From contig JALSOA010000063.1 in NCBI GenBank assembly GCA_026986725.1, forward strand, positions 1 through 39,385: a stretch of 39,385 bases of DNA, given 5' to 3'. A model generated the notes under the pieces. It saw nothing but the letters and a program-made list of their open reading frames with translations. It had not been told where the DNA came from and ran no database searches. Each line of letters begins with the position of its first letter. The stretch's first letter is position 1. A program made the position numbers and the translations under genes. The stretch comes from Acidobacteriota bacterium. GTDB lineage: Bacteria; Acidobacteriota; Holophagae; Thermotomaculales; Thermotomaculaceae. This document shows positions 1 through 8,072 of this stretch, piece after piece.

Positions 1-3000
1 AACAGATGCAGTAGCCGTGCCTCCATTACCAGTTGCAGTAAGGGTATATGTGGTGGTGCTTGAAGGTGATACACTGGTTGAACCATCAACTGATGAGCCG
101 CTGTAAACCGTTGCTCCACTTCCATCTTTGATGGTTACACTCGTAGCATTCGTGGTCTGCCAGCTCAATGTTGTGCTTTCTCCCTCTGTTATCGTTGAAG
201 GATTTGCTGTGAAACTGTCAACAGTCGGGGCAGGGTTACCTGACCCTGATGTCGAAACAACAACATCGTCAATATACCAGCCAGTCTTGTTTACAGAAGA
301 GTCACACGCCATCCTGAACCTGATAATAACTTTGTGACCAACATAGGGAGACAGATCAACAACAACCTGAGTCATTGTTCCAAGACTGCCACCAGTCCAC
401 GCATTTCTTCCTGCAATTGGAGACTGGTACTGGGTTGATATTGTTCCATTGTAACCACCTTGTGTTATGTGGCTTCCAAGATCTGTAAATGTTGAGCCCC
501 CATCCGTGGAAATCTCTATAACCGCACCATCATAAGTGTTTTCCAGTTCGTAGGTGTGATAGAAAGTTAAGGTTGCATTTGAAGCAGATGTTAGATCAAT
601 CTCATAGGTATCTATGGTGTCATCCTTAATAGAGCCCTCATCAGCACTAAAGAAAGCGTGAGAACCAGAGTGAGCATAGTTGGTGGAAACTATTGCCCAC
701 GGGGTTGCACCTGCTGGATGCTTGGTCCATTTACTGTCACCATTTTCCATATCATCACTGAAATCAGTTGGCATCTGTGGTTCGGCACTCGTTGTAAAAC
801 TGTAAACATCGCTGTTGCTTTGATTACCAGACTGGTCAGCCGACTTAACCCTGTAGTAATAAGTAGTCTCAGGTGTCAATCCGGTAAGCGTTACGCTGTG
901 TGAAGTTGTGTACCCGGACGAAACCTTTTGTTTGTCAAGGTTTGAAGAAGAAGTACCGTAAACAACAACACTTGATGCAGGTTCATCTGTACTCCAGGTA
1001 ATCTCACAGGTGTTGTGAGTCGGGTTTGCATTGATATTTGAGATAACAGGTGGAGTCGTATCGTTTTGTGCCTGCCCAAAACCACCATGCATTGCAATAG
1101 CAAAAGGCTGTGGCCCATAAGGAACATTATACCCTTTAACCTTTATCGTATATGTGCCTGAAACAGGGTTTGAAATATCAACAGTTTCAACATTGTTTGT
1201 TCTATCCGGGCCGTTAAGGTGATTCGGATAGTAAACCGTTCCGTCAGGTGAGGTTACAGTCAGATCAAGATCGTTAACGAGTTCTTTACTTGCAGAGGTT
1301 GAACCGGGATAATCAGTCCAGGTCAGCGTAACGCGAAGAGGAACAGAAGTATCAGTAACATTTACTGTGTAAATTTTTGTATCCCCTGTATTCACACCAT
1401 TGGTTTCATCAACATACTCGAATTTCACCGGTGGTTGAGGCATCAAGGTATTTGCAAGATCTGTCCTTCCCCAACCCTCAACATTGTTTGGCCTTGTCGT
1501 TGGGACTTCCTGGGTACTTCCTGTTCCATACTGACCAGGATAAATGTCATGGGCACCGTTTAAAAGAGTCGCTTTAATCAATGCAGCGGAAGGGGTAATA
1601 TTTTCATGTTGTATAAAGAATTCTCTGGTAAGGGTTGCAACACCTGAAGTTAAAGGTGTTGCCATTGATGTTCCACCCTCATAAATGTACCAATCGTTGT
1701 ATACACCCCAACCTGTATCAGCATTTGGGTCCTGAGAACGTGTAGAAATTATCATGGTACCTGGAGAACATATATCAGGCTTTATCCTGCCATCAGGAGC
1801 AGGACCCCTTGCCGAAAAGGCAGCCATACCATCTCTATTGTCGTCTGGAGCATCACTTTTTATTGGATCAGCTGGAAAATCATCAGGCCAACCCTGGCCA
1901 TAAGTAAATGTTGCTGCAGCTATATCACTTTCCGTAGCACCAACTGTTATACAATTCTTTGCTGTACTGGGAGTTGAAACAGATTTTAAATCAACCACCC
2001 CATCAGAGTTTGCATCTGTACCATCGTTACCTGCGGCAAAAAGTATAAGGAAATCCTTGTGGTTCCACATAAACTGGTCAACATTCTGAGACAAAGAATT
2101 GTAAACATAACCTCCCAGACTAACCTTAATCCCCCATGAATTGGAGTGAATCCTTGCTCCGTCATCGTAAGCTTGCTGAAAAAGATCATTTAAATCTGAA
2201 GGAATTCCGGTTAAATAACCTCTTGAATCAAGAACAGATTGAAAAACTAATCTGGCACCATAAGCCATCCCTTTAAACTGACCATTTGAGCGGCTACCAT
2301 CGCCAAGAACAGAACCTGCAACATGAGTACCATGCCCCTGATCATCCGACCAATCTCCGGACCTTCCAAGGGCATAAGCGTGAACTATCCTGTTTGTGGC
2401 TGTATTCGAATTGTCATCGTTATCAAAATCGTAATGAATATCGTAAAGGCTTCCTTTGTCAAGCCCTGTATCGCAAATACCAACAATCTGACTTGACCCT
2501 GTGTAACCTGCATTCCACAGAGGGGTTACATTCATAATGTCAGATGCCTGGTGGTTTTTTAAATTATTGGAAGATTTTTTATCAACCACTGCCACAATTG
2601 GTGAATCAACTGAAAAAGCAACTGGAACAACATATCTTTCAATCCACTTTACACCGGGCATTGAAGCAATAACCGGTAGCATGTTTGAGGGAACAGTAGC
2701 AACTATTGCATGCTGCCAATTAGAAGACGCCTCTTTTTCAATGTCAGCACCGATATCAAGAAGAGAGAAATATGCTGTCTTTTCATCCACCATAGGGTAA
2801 AAACTAATATTAACTTTGATAAGGGTATTTTTCTTTGATAGAGCTATCAATTGAGGCTGAATCCTGAATGCCGGCTGGAAGATACCTTTGTATTCAAGTG
2901 ACGGAATATTCAATGAATCAATCTCAGCCTTTGTTCCCCAGACTATGAAAGCATTGTCGGGAATATAATCTAAAACCTTAATCCCGCTTTCATCTATTGC

Positions 3001-3222
3001 CTTTTTAATCTCAGTTGTTATAGGGGAATTAAACTGAACAATATACAACCTTTTTTCACCGGCAGGATAAGCATTAAGATAGAATTCACTATGGCTTCTT
3101 GCTTTAAGCCCTTTTGCATTACCCTTTACAGTGTTTATGTCACCTATTTTAAGGTGCAAAACACCGGCAAAAGAGGTTAATACAAATAGCAACCCTGCCA
3201 GCAAACCAAACACACGCTTCAT
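1..3222 (-). CDS. Secreted subtilisin-like serine protease (peptidase S8) with C-terminal beta-sandwich domains, 3' end cut by window
   Basis: An open reading frame of 1074 codons runs from ATG at 3222 off the left edge. GGGAGGG sits a few bases upstream of the start. Residues 1-19 look like a Sec signal peptide. Residues about 25-200 resemble a pro-region. The S8 catalytic domain spans about 235-560 with all key residues: Asp in CDTGLD (about 251), His in GHGTHVAGS (about 297), oxyanion Asn in FAAGND (about 399) and Ser in GGTSMATP (about 519). A jelly-roll of the Kp43 type probably follows. After it come a fibronectin-III/purple-acid-phosphatase-N-like domain (starting DTTPPVIS), a segment like the MAM/immune-inhibitor-A domain and an Ig-like domain (from PAPTVDSF) that runs off the window. 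It is likely an exported protease that digests external protein. The C-terminal sorting signal, if any, is not visible. Confidence 0.93.
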   Translation of the reverse strand, partial: MKRVFGLLAGLLFVLTSFAGVLHLKIGDINTVKGNAKGLKARSHSEFYLNAYPAGEKRLYIVQFNSPITTEIKKAIDESGIKVLDYIPDNAFIVWGTKAEIDSLNIPSLEYKGIFQPAFRIQPQLIALSKKNTLIKVNISFYPMVDEKTAYFSLLDIGADIEKEASSNWQHAIVATVPSNMLPVIASMPGVKWIERYVVPVAFSVDSPIVAVVDKKSSNNLKNHQASDIMNVTPLWNAGYTGSSQIVGICDTGLDKGSLYDIHYDFDNDDNSNTATNRIVHAYALGRSGDWSDDQGHGTHVAGSVLGDGSRSNGQFKGMAYGARLVFQSVLDSRGYLTGIPSDLNDLFQQAYDDGARIHSNSWGIKVSLGGYVYNSLSQNVDQFMWNHKDFLILFAAGNDGTDANSDGVVDLKSVSTPSTAKNCITVGATESDIAAATFTYGQGWPDDFPADPIKSDAPDDNRDGMAAFSARGPAPDGRIKPDICSPGTMIISTRSQDPNADTGWGVYNDWYIYEGGTSMATPLTSGVATLTREFFIQHENITPSAALIKATLLNGAHDIYPGQYGTGSTQEVPTTRPNNVEGWGRTDLANTLMPQPPVKFEYVDETNGVNTGDTKIYTVNVTDTSVPLRVTLTWTDYPGSTSASKELVNDLDLTVTSPDGTVYYPNHLNGPDRTNNVETVDISNPVSGTYTIKVKGYNVPYGPQPFAIAMHGGFGQAQNDTTPPVISNINANPTHNTCEITWSTDEPASSVVVYGTSSSNLDKQKVSSGYTTSHSVTLTGLTPETTYYYRVKSADQSGNQSNSDVYSFTTSAEPQMPTDFSDDMENGDSKWTKHPAGATPWAIVSTNYAHSGSHAFFSADEGSIKDDTIDTYEIDLTSASNATLTFYHTYELENTYDGAVIEISTDGGSTFTDLGSHITQGGYNGTISTQYQSPIAGRNAWTGGSLGTMTQVVVDLSPYVGHKVIIRFRMACDSSVNKTGWYIDDVVVSTSGSGNPAPTVDSFTANPSTITEGESTTLSWQTTNATSVTIKDGSGATVYSGSSVDGSTSVSPSSTTTYTLTATGNGGTATASV

Positions 3223-3392
3223 ACGCCCTCCCAATTTAAAGTGTAATTTATATTAAAATTTTTAATAACAAACATATTTATATTGAAATCAAAGGACTTA
3301 TATCCAGTATCTTTTAATCCTGCTAAATTAGAATAGCTAATAACAATGCTTAAAATATCACACATTATCAAAACCCTCGTAGATTTGTTTAA

Positions 3393-3422
3393 ATGATACA
3401 CCCTTAAAAAATTCGATGTCAA
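3393..3422 (-). promoter_or_regulatory. Sigma-70 promoter for the subtilisin-like protease
   Basis: On the minus strand a perfect -35 TTGACA (3417-3422) is followed by 18 bases and a -10 TATCAT (3393-3398). Transcription would start near 3386, leaving an AT-rich leader of about 163 bases before the ATG at 3222. I see no recognisable riboswitch in that leader. The rest of 3223-3505 holds nothing else I can name. Confidence 0.7.
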
Positions 3423-3505
3423 TACTTTTTTTCAAAAAATGAAAAATTTATTTACATTGTAACATATTGATTTTAAAATAGAAATATATTTTTTAATAAA
3501 AAAAC

Positions 3506-4483
3506 TTAAAAATTCAAAGCAGAAAAACACTCCTGAAAAAACTCCCCCTTTTCCTCACGTTTATGGTAAGCAAGGGATGCAACCATGGCCGCATTGTCAG
3601 TGGAAAATTCAGGGGAGGGAACAAAAAACCTATCTTCAAATTCCTCTTTAAACCTTTTTCTTAAATAAGAATTGGCAGATACTCCACCTGTTAACAAAAT
3701 TGATTTAACCGTATAATCCCTTTCAAACTTCTTTACTTTGTCTATAAGTATGTCAGCAATCGTTTTCTGAAAACTTGCAGCAAGGTCTTTTATATTTAGG
3801 TCTTCACCCTCTTTTTGAATTGTTCTCAACAAAAAGGTTTTTATTCCTGAAAAACTCATATCATCACTTCCGTCACTCATTTTTGGGATTGGCAGTTTAT
3901 AAGACGGTTCTCCCTCTCTTGCAAATCTGTCTATTAATGGACCTCCAGGGTACCCTAAATCAAGCATCCTGGCAAACTTGTCATAGGTCTCTCCAACAGC
4001 GTCGTCTCTGGTCTTTGCAAGCAGTTTTATTTCCCTCTTTTCATTTAAATAAAATAGATGCGTATGACCACCTGACACAACAAATGCCAAAGCAGGTAAC
4101 CTGATCTTCTCCCCATGTTCAATAAAAACACTCTGTATATGACATTCAATGTGATTTAACGGGATAAAAGGTATTCCAGAGACAAAAGATACGCCTTTTG
4201 CAAAGGATAAACCAACAAGGAGAGCACCAAGGAGGCCAGGTCCAACAGTAACTCCGATCAGATCAATATGGTTAATGGTTATTCCTGCCAGTTTCAACGC
4301 CTCTTCGTAAACATACCTTATGTTCTGAAGATGATGTCTTGATGCAAGTTCGGGGACAACACCGCCAAAGGGAGAATGTACTTTTATCTGGGAAGAAACG
4401 ATGCTTGAAAGAACCTTCGTTCCGTTTTCAACAATCGCAACAGATGTGTCATCGCAGGATGTTTCTATGCCTAAAACTATCAT
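3506..4483 (-). CDS. tsaD: tRNA N6-adenosine threonylcarbamoyltransferase TsaD
   Basis: This is the universal Kae1/Gcp/YgjD enzyme, which transfers the threonylcarbamoyl group to A37 of ANN-decoding tRNAs in the cytoplasm, together with TsaB/TsaE. The 325-residue length is normal. Family signatures are present in order: GIETSCDDTS at the N-terminus, the metal-binding HIECH (HxExH), SGGHTHLF, GETYDKFARMLDLGYPGGP, SFSGIKT, LTGGVSANSYLR and STDNAAM. The ATG start overlaps the stop of the upstream 5'-nucleotidase half by 4 bp (ATGA), so it is the last gene of the queC operon. TsaB, TsaC and TsaE are not in this window. The downstream region has T-runs but no convincing hairpin terminator. Confidence 0.97.
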   Translation of the reverse strand: MIVLGIETSCDDTSVAIVENGTKVLSSIVSSQIKVHSPFGGVVPELASRHHLQNIRYVYEEALKLAGITINHIDLIGVTVGPGLLGALLVGLSFAKGVSFVSGIPFIPLNHIECHIQSVFIEHGEKIRLPALAFVVSGGHTHLFYLNEKREIKLLAKTRDDAVGETYDKFARMLDLGYPGGPLIDRFAREGEPSYKLPIPKMSDGSDDMSFSGIKTFLLRTIQKEGEDLNIKDLAASFQKTIADILIDKVKKFERDYTVKSILLTGGVSANSYLRKRFKEEFEDRFFVPSPEFSTDNAAMVASLAYHKREEKGEFFQECFSALNF

Positions 4484-5385
4484 GAAACCTTATAATTCCT
4501 TGCACGAATGCTCTTTTTACCAGTTTTGTCAAAATCAATGATTATATGACCAAGCCACACTCCTGCAAAACCAACCTGAGTGATAAGGGTTGTCCATCCA
4601 TCGTTTGACACTACATTCAAACCACCATCAAGGAATGTATGAGAATGACCCCCTATTATAACATCTATCCCCGAAACCTGAGATGCAAGTTCAATGTCAC
4701 CGATCTCTGTCTTATAGGCATTTATTCCAAGGTGAGAAAGGCAAAGCACAATGTCACACCCTTTTTTATTTCTTAAAAAATTGACCATATTTTCAGATGT
4801 TTTAACCGGGTCAACATACTCAACCCCTTTATGGTTTTCTGCAAGCACCAGCCCTTTAAAATCAACCGTTAAACCAAAAACACCTATCCTTTTCCCCTTC
4901 CTGATGTAAATCTCATAGGGTTTAACCTTTTTTTTCAAAATAGGGTGAGTGAATTCAAGATTTGAAGAGATTATTGAAAATTTAGCATACTTCATTGCCT
5001 CCGCAAGTTTGTCAGTTCCACTGTCAAAATCATGGTTCCCAAGGGTTGCAGCATTGTAACCGAGCATACTCATCAACCTGTAATCAAGCTTCCCCTCATA
5101 GTAATTGTAGTAAGGAGTCCCCTGAAAAACATCTCCCGCATCAAATAGAAGTATGTCCCTGTACTTCTTTCTGAATTTTTTTAACATGGTTTGCCTTTTT
5201 GCATAACCTCCCATCCCTGGGAATCTCTTATCGTTCAAAGGAAAGGGCTCTATGTGAGAGTGAACATCGTTTGTGTGAAATATGTGTATTGCAGAATCCT
5301 TTTTAAAAAGGTAGTCAGGCCCTGCAAAAGCAGAAACAGTTGTTAAAAAGAAAATTGACTTAAAAAAATCCCTTCTATCCATCAT
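4480..5385 (-). CDS. 5'-nucleotidase/UshA-type metallophosphatase domain protein (catalytic half), exported
   Basis: The 301 residues cover only the N-terminal calcineurin-like metallophosphatase domain of the 5'-nucleotidase/UshA family. Dinuclear metal motifs are all present: HTNDVHSH, DAGDVFQG, LGNHDFDSG and GGHSHT. The N-terminus reads MMDRRDFFKS followed by a hydrophobic stretch. That resembles a twin-arginine (Tat) signal, although the region is short and Sec export is also possible. The protein stops just after the metallophosphatase domain. The substrate-binding C-terminal domain is encoded by the gene immediately upstream (5382-6113), with a 4-bp ATGA overlap. The two products probably associate outside the cytoplasmic membrane to hydrolyse nucleotides or related phosphoesters. 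The substrate cannot be read from sequence. Confidence 0.88.
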   Translation of the reverse strand: MMDRRDFFKSIFFLTTVSAFAGPDYLFKKDSAIHIFHTNDVHSHIEPFPLNDKRFPGMGGYAKRQTMLKKFRKKYRDILLFDAGDVFQGTPYYNYYEGKLDYRLMSMLGYNAATLGNHDFDSGTDKLAEAMKYAKFSIISSNLEFTHPILKKKVKPYEIYIRKGKRIGVFGLTVDFKGLVLAENHKGVEYVDPVKTSENMVNFLRNKKGCDIVLCLSHLGINAYKTEIGDIELASQVSGIDVIIGGHSHTFLDGGLNVVSNDGWTTLITQVGFAGVWLGHIIIDFDKTGKKSIRARNYKVS

Positions 5386-6113
5386 TGTATCAAAATCCTT
5401 CCCTCTATTTTTTCATTAATTTTTTTGTGTTTCATTATGTAATCAATAATGGCATCTCTTAAAAGCACATGGGTATCTTTTACAAGCTCTCCCTTACTCA
5501 TAACAGGCAAACTGCCCCCACCATGGTAAAGGTAATCTATGGTTGCAACTTTATAACTGTGGTAATCCTCAATTTTTTTGCCCTTAACATAAGCATCAAT
5601 AACACCCTTCACAACATTTATGGTCAATCCTGAAACAGGCTCTCCCCTATTTTCAACTATCTCTCTCACAAGTTCAATGAAATCTTTTCCTGAAAATCTC
5701 AAAATTACAATCCTGTTTTGAAAAGGCATAAGTTTAAAAGCATCTCTCACCGTTATTTTTCCTGCATAGATTGGTGCCCTTAAACCACCACTGTTTGTAA
5801 CCGCACAATCAACCCCTTTGTCAAAATGCCTCGCCGTTTCAAGGATGACATCTGCAACAAAGTTCCCAAGTGTGGATTCGGGTTTGCCCTTTGTCAGGTC
5901 AACCACTGCAACACCTATTTCCCTGCTCATCTCTTGCTCCTTATAGGGTTTAATCACCTGCACTATCTCTCTATCTTCCGGAATATCCCTGGAAACATCT
6001 ATATGATACCATTGACACTTTCTTTCCGAAGGCTTGAAAGTTGTTCTTTCAGGTGATTGAACACACCCTATCAAAAGGATAAAAATAAGTAAAGACAAGT
6101 AAACCCTTCTCAT
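5382..6113 (-). CDS. 5'-nucleotidase C-terminal domain lipoprotein (substrate-binding half)
   Basis: This 243-residue protein begins with a lipoprotein signal (MRRVYLSLLIFILLIGC); LLIGC is a good lipobox with the lipidated Cys near residue 16. The remainder is the 5_nucleotid_C domain: GNFVADVILE, the NSGGLRAPI substrate loop, DAFKLMPFQN and a final HGGGSLPVM where complete enzymes usually have a GGDGF-like motif. It has no metallophosphatase motifs, so it needs the partner encoded just downstream. It overlaps queC by 4 bp upstream and the catalytic half by 4 bp downstream, so equal co-expression is likely. The gene order (C-half first, then N-half) is the reverse of the usual single-chain enzyme. 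Confidence 0.88.
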   Translation of the reverse strand: MRRVYLSLLIFILLIGCVQSPERTTFKPSERKCQWYHIDVSRDIPEDREIVQVIKPYKEQEMSREIGVAVVDLTKGKPESTLGNFVADVILETARHFDKGVDCAVTNSGGLRAPIYAGKITVRDAFKLMPFQNRIVILRFSGKDFIELVREIVENRGEPVSGLTINVVKGVIDAYVKGKKIEDYHSYKVATIDYLYHGGGSLPVMSKGELVKDTHVLLRDAIIDYIMKHKKINEKIEGRILIQ

Positions 6114-6805
6114 AATTCAATCCCCTCTGGATATTTTAAAGGGTCTTTGAAACCTGCTTCCATAAACCCTTTAAGCCTTAACTTACACGAATCACACCTG
6201 CCACACGGATTACCCTCACTATCCGGGTTATAACAACTGTTGGTAAGGGAGTAATCAACCCCGAGATCCATACCTATCTTTATAATCTCAGATTTTTTTA
6301 AATCTATCAACGGTGTATGAATATGAAAGCTCTTACCTCTGTCAAAAAAGCCTGTTCCAAGGGTTATGGCTTTCTCCATAGTCTCTATAAACTCAGGCCT
6401 GCAATCAGGGTACCCGCTGTAATCAAGGGCATTGACTCCTATGAATATGTCCTCTATGCCCTTTACCTCACAGTAACCTGCCGCAATGGATAGGAAAATG
6501 GTGTTCCGTGCTGGCACATAGGTCACCGGGATACCTTCCTTCCCTATCCTTTCAAGAGGAGTGTCAGGAACATCAATGTTAAAATCTGTTAAAGCAGACC
6601 CTCCGATGACACTTAAAGAAAGAGGGAAAACAAGGTGTTCAGCATTGTACCTTTCTGAAAGCAATCTTGCCTTTTCAAGTTCTATCCTGTGCCTTTGCCC
6701 ATAATCAAAACTCAATGTGTACGGTTTAAACCCCCTGTTAACCGCTATAGCAAGACAGGTTGCCGAATCAAGCCCACCACTTAAAAGTACGAGACATCTT
6801 TTCAT
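6110..6805 (-). CDS. queC: 7-cyano-7-deazaguanine synthase QueC
   Basis: QueC converts 7-carboxy-7-deazaguanine to preQ0 with ATP and ammonia, in the queuosine pathway. Features seen: the PP-loop LLSGGLDSATCL at the N-terminus, VPARNTIFLSIAAGY, and the C-terminal four-Cys zinc site (NSCYN, NPCGRCDSCKLR). I chose ATG 6805 (231 residues) because GGAGGG lies about 5 bases upstream. The GTG at 6823 would place that ribosome site inside the gene. The 4-bp overlap with the next gene makes it the first gene of the queC/5'-nucleotidase/tsaD operon, so two tRNA-modification genes flank a nucleotidase pair. The divergent plus-strand gene starts only 61 bp away. Other queuosine genes are not in the window. 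Confidence 0.95.
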   Translation of the reverse strand: MKRCLVLLSGGLDSATCLAIAVNRGFKPYTLSFDYGQRHRIELEKARLLSERYNAEHLVFPLSLSVIGGSALTDFNIDVPDTPLERIGKEGIPVTYVPARNTIFLSIAAGYCEVKGIEDIFIGVNALDYSGYPDCRPEFIETMEKAITLGTGFFDRGKSFHIHTPLIDLKKSEIIKIGMDLGVDYSLTNSCYNPDSEGNPCGRCDSCKLRLKGFMEAGFKDPLKYPEGIEL

Positions 6806-6853
6806 TATTCCCTCCACAATCACTTTTTTATTTTAAATCACAAGTTTAAGCAT

Positions 6854-6859
6854 TAAAAT
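6854..6859 (+). promoter_or_regulatory. Candidate -10 box giving a leaderless O-antigen ligase transcript
   Basis: TAAAAT lies 7 bases before the ATG at 6867, and no Shine-Dalgarno sequence is visible between them. If this hexamer is the -10 box, transcription would begin at or next to the A of the start codon. A clear -35 box is missing, so this remains tentative. Confidence 0.3.
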
Positions 6860-6866
6860 AGTTTTT

Positions 6867-8072
6867 ATGAAGAATGTTGACCTTATTTTTTTGCTATTTT
6901 TTCTCCTTGCACTTTTTCTTCCTGTATCCATCTCTTTATCAGAGGGATTGTACTTTCTAATACTTCTAATTTTTATCTATAAAAAAGTAATGAAAAAACA
7001 GAATTTTAAATGCTCATTTCCACATCCAGGAATATTCGCCATTTACATATTATTTCCACTTATTTCATTCTTTAATTCAAGTGATATTTTAAAATCAACA
7101 ATATGGTACAAGAGACATATTTATTTCCTGTTATTAACAATAGTTACTCCTCTTGCCAAAAATACATTACAAGAAAAAGAAAAGTTGCTCAAAGCATATC
7201 TTCTTGGTGCCACTGTCTCCTCTTTGTACGCAATTCTTCAGGTATTTTTCGGATTAAGACTTCAAAAACCGTTTAACCCATCCACATATTACACCTTTGC
7301 CAGTGGCTTTCTTTCCCATCCATTAACATACTCTGAAACAACCTCCTTTGCCATTGTTATTTCCCTTTTCTTACTCTTTTCCAATGAAAGCAAAAAAAAA
7401 CCAGTAATTTACCTGGTGGCATTTTCAACAAACATGCTTGGTCTTATTTTCTCCAGGGAAAAAATGCCATTGATAGCGACAATCATAATTGTTTTATTGT
7501 TTATCACTAACATGTTATTCCAAAAACAAAACAGGAATAAAGCCATTACAATCCTTATTCTGCTTGCTTTTATAGCGATCATACTCCCGGATAAAGGAAA
7601 AATACTGTGGAGATTTAACAAAAACAAGGTTAATCTCAGCCTGAATGAAAGACTAAAGATCTGGCGACAAGGTATTGAAGACTTCAAACACCATCCAGTA
7701 GCAGGTATTGGCTTCGGAAACTTCAAAATAGTCATTAAAAAATGGAACAACAAGGGAGAACAGACCCTTTTTCACGCCCACAACAACCTGATTGAAGTGC
7801 TTGCAACAACAGGGCTTGCTGGATTACTGGCATTTCTCCTGTTTCACATTACAATTTTTTACGAGGTAACAAAGTCTATTGTAAAAGAGAGAAAAAACCT
7901 TTTCTTTATAACAATCCTTTCAATCTTCAGCCTTTATCATCTTGAAGGATTAAGTGAGTGCACCTTTAAGGATACTGAATTAAATCTTCAGATAATTTTC
8001 TTTCTCTCCCTCTTTTTTGTTTACAAATGTCTCCATAAAGAAAACAAACACGCAACCTGCAAAGAAAAATAG
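6867..8072 (+). CDS. O-antigen ligase/polymerase-like membrane protein (Wzy_C/WaaL family)
   Basis: The 401-residue, strongly hydrophobic protein has about ten membrane segments and the family's periplasmic signature: GIGFGNF followed by FHAHNNLIEVLATTGLAGLLAF at about residues 280-320. Members either ligate O-antigen to lipid A-core or polymerise repeat units at the inner membrane; sequence alone does not separate these. It is the only plus-strand gene in this region. It has no visible Shine-Dalgarno site. Its last 93 bp overlap the end of a second O-antigen ligase-like gene on the other strand (7980-9296). The C-terminal tail after the last membrane segment (KENKHATCKEK) is short and basic. 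Confidence 0.85.
   Translation: MKNVDLIFLLFFLLALFLPVSISLSEGLYFLILLIFIYKKVMKKQNFKCSFPHPGIFAIYILFPLISFFNSSDILKSTIWYKRHIYFLLLTIVTPLAKNTLQEKEKLLKAYLLGATVSSLYAILQVFFGLRLQKPFNPSTYYTFASGFLSHPLTYSETTSFAIVISLFLLFSNESKKKPVIYLVAFSTNMLGLIFSREKMPLIATIIIVLLFITNMLFQKQNRNKAITILILLAFIAIILPDKGKILWRFNKNKVNLSLNERLKIWRQGIEDFKHHPVAGIGFGNFKIVIKKWNNKGEQTLFHAHNNLIEVLATTGLAGLLAFLLFHITIFYEVTKSIVKERKNLFFITILSIFSLYHLEGLSECTFKDTELNLQIIFFLSLFFVYKCLHKENKHATCKEK

Noticed and set aside
3223-3386. Riboswitch in the 163-base leader of the protease gene
   Set aside because: The leader is very AT-rich and lacks conserved riboswitch cores or a stable GC hairpin.
3219-3422. 67-codon minus-strand frame upstream of the protease
   Set aside because: Its first codon is the -35 box of a good promoter, it has no ribosome site and its composition is that of AT-rich leader sequence.
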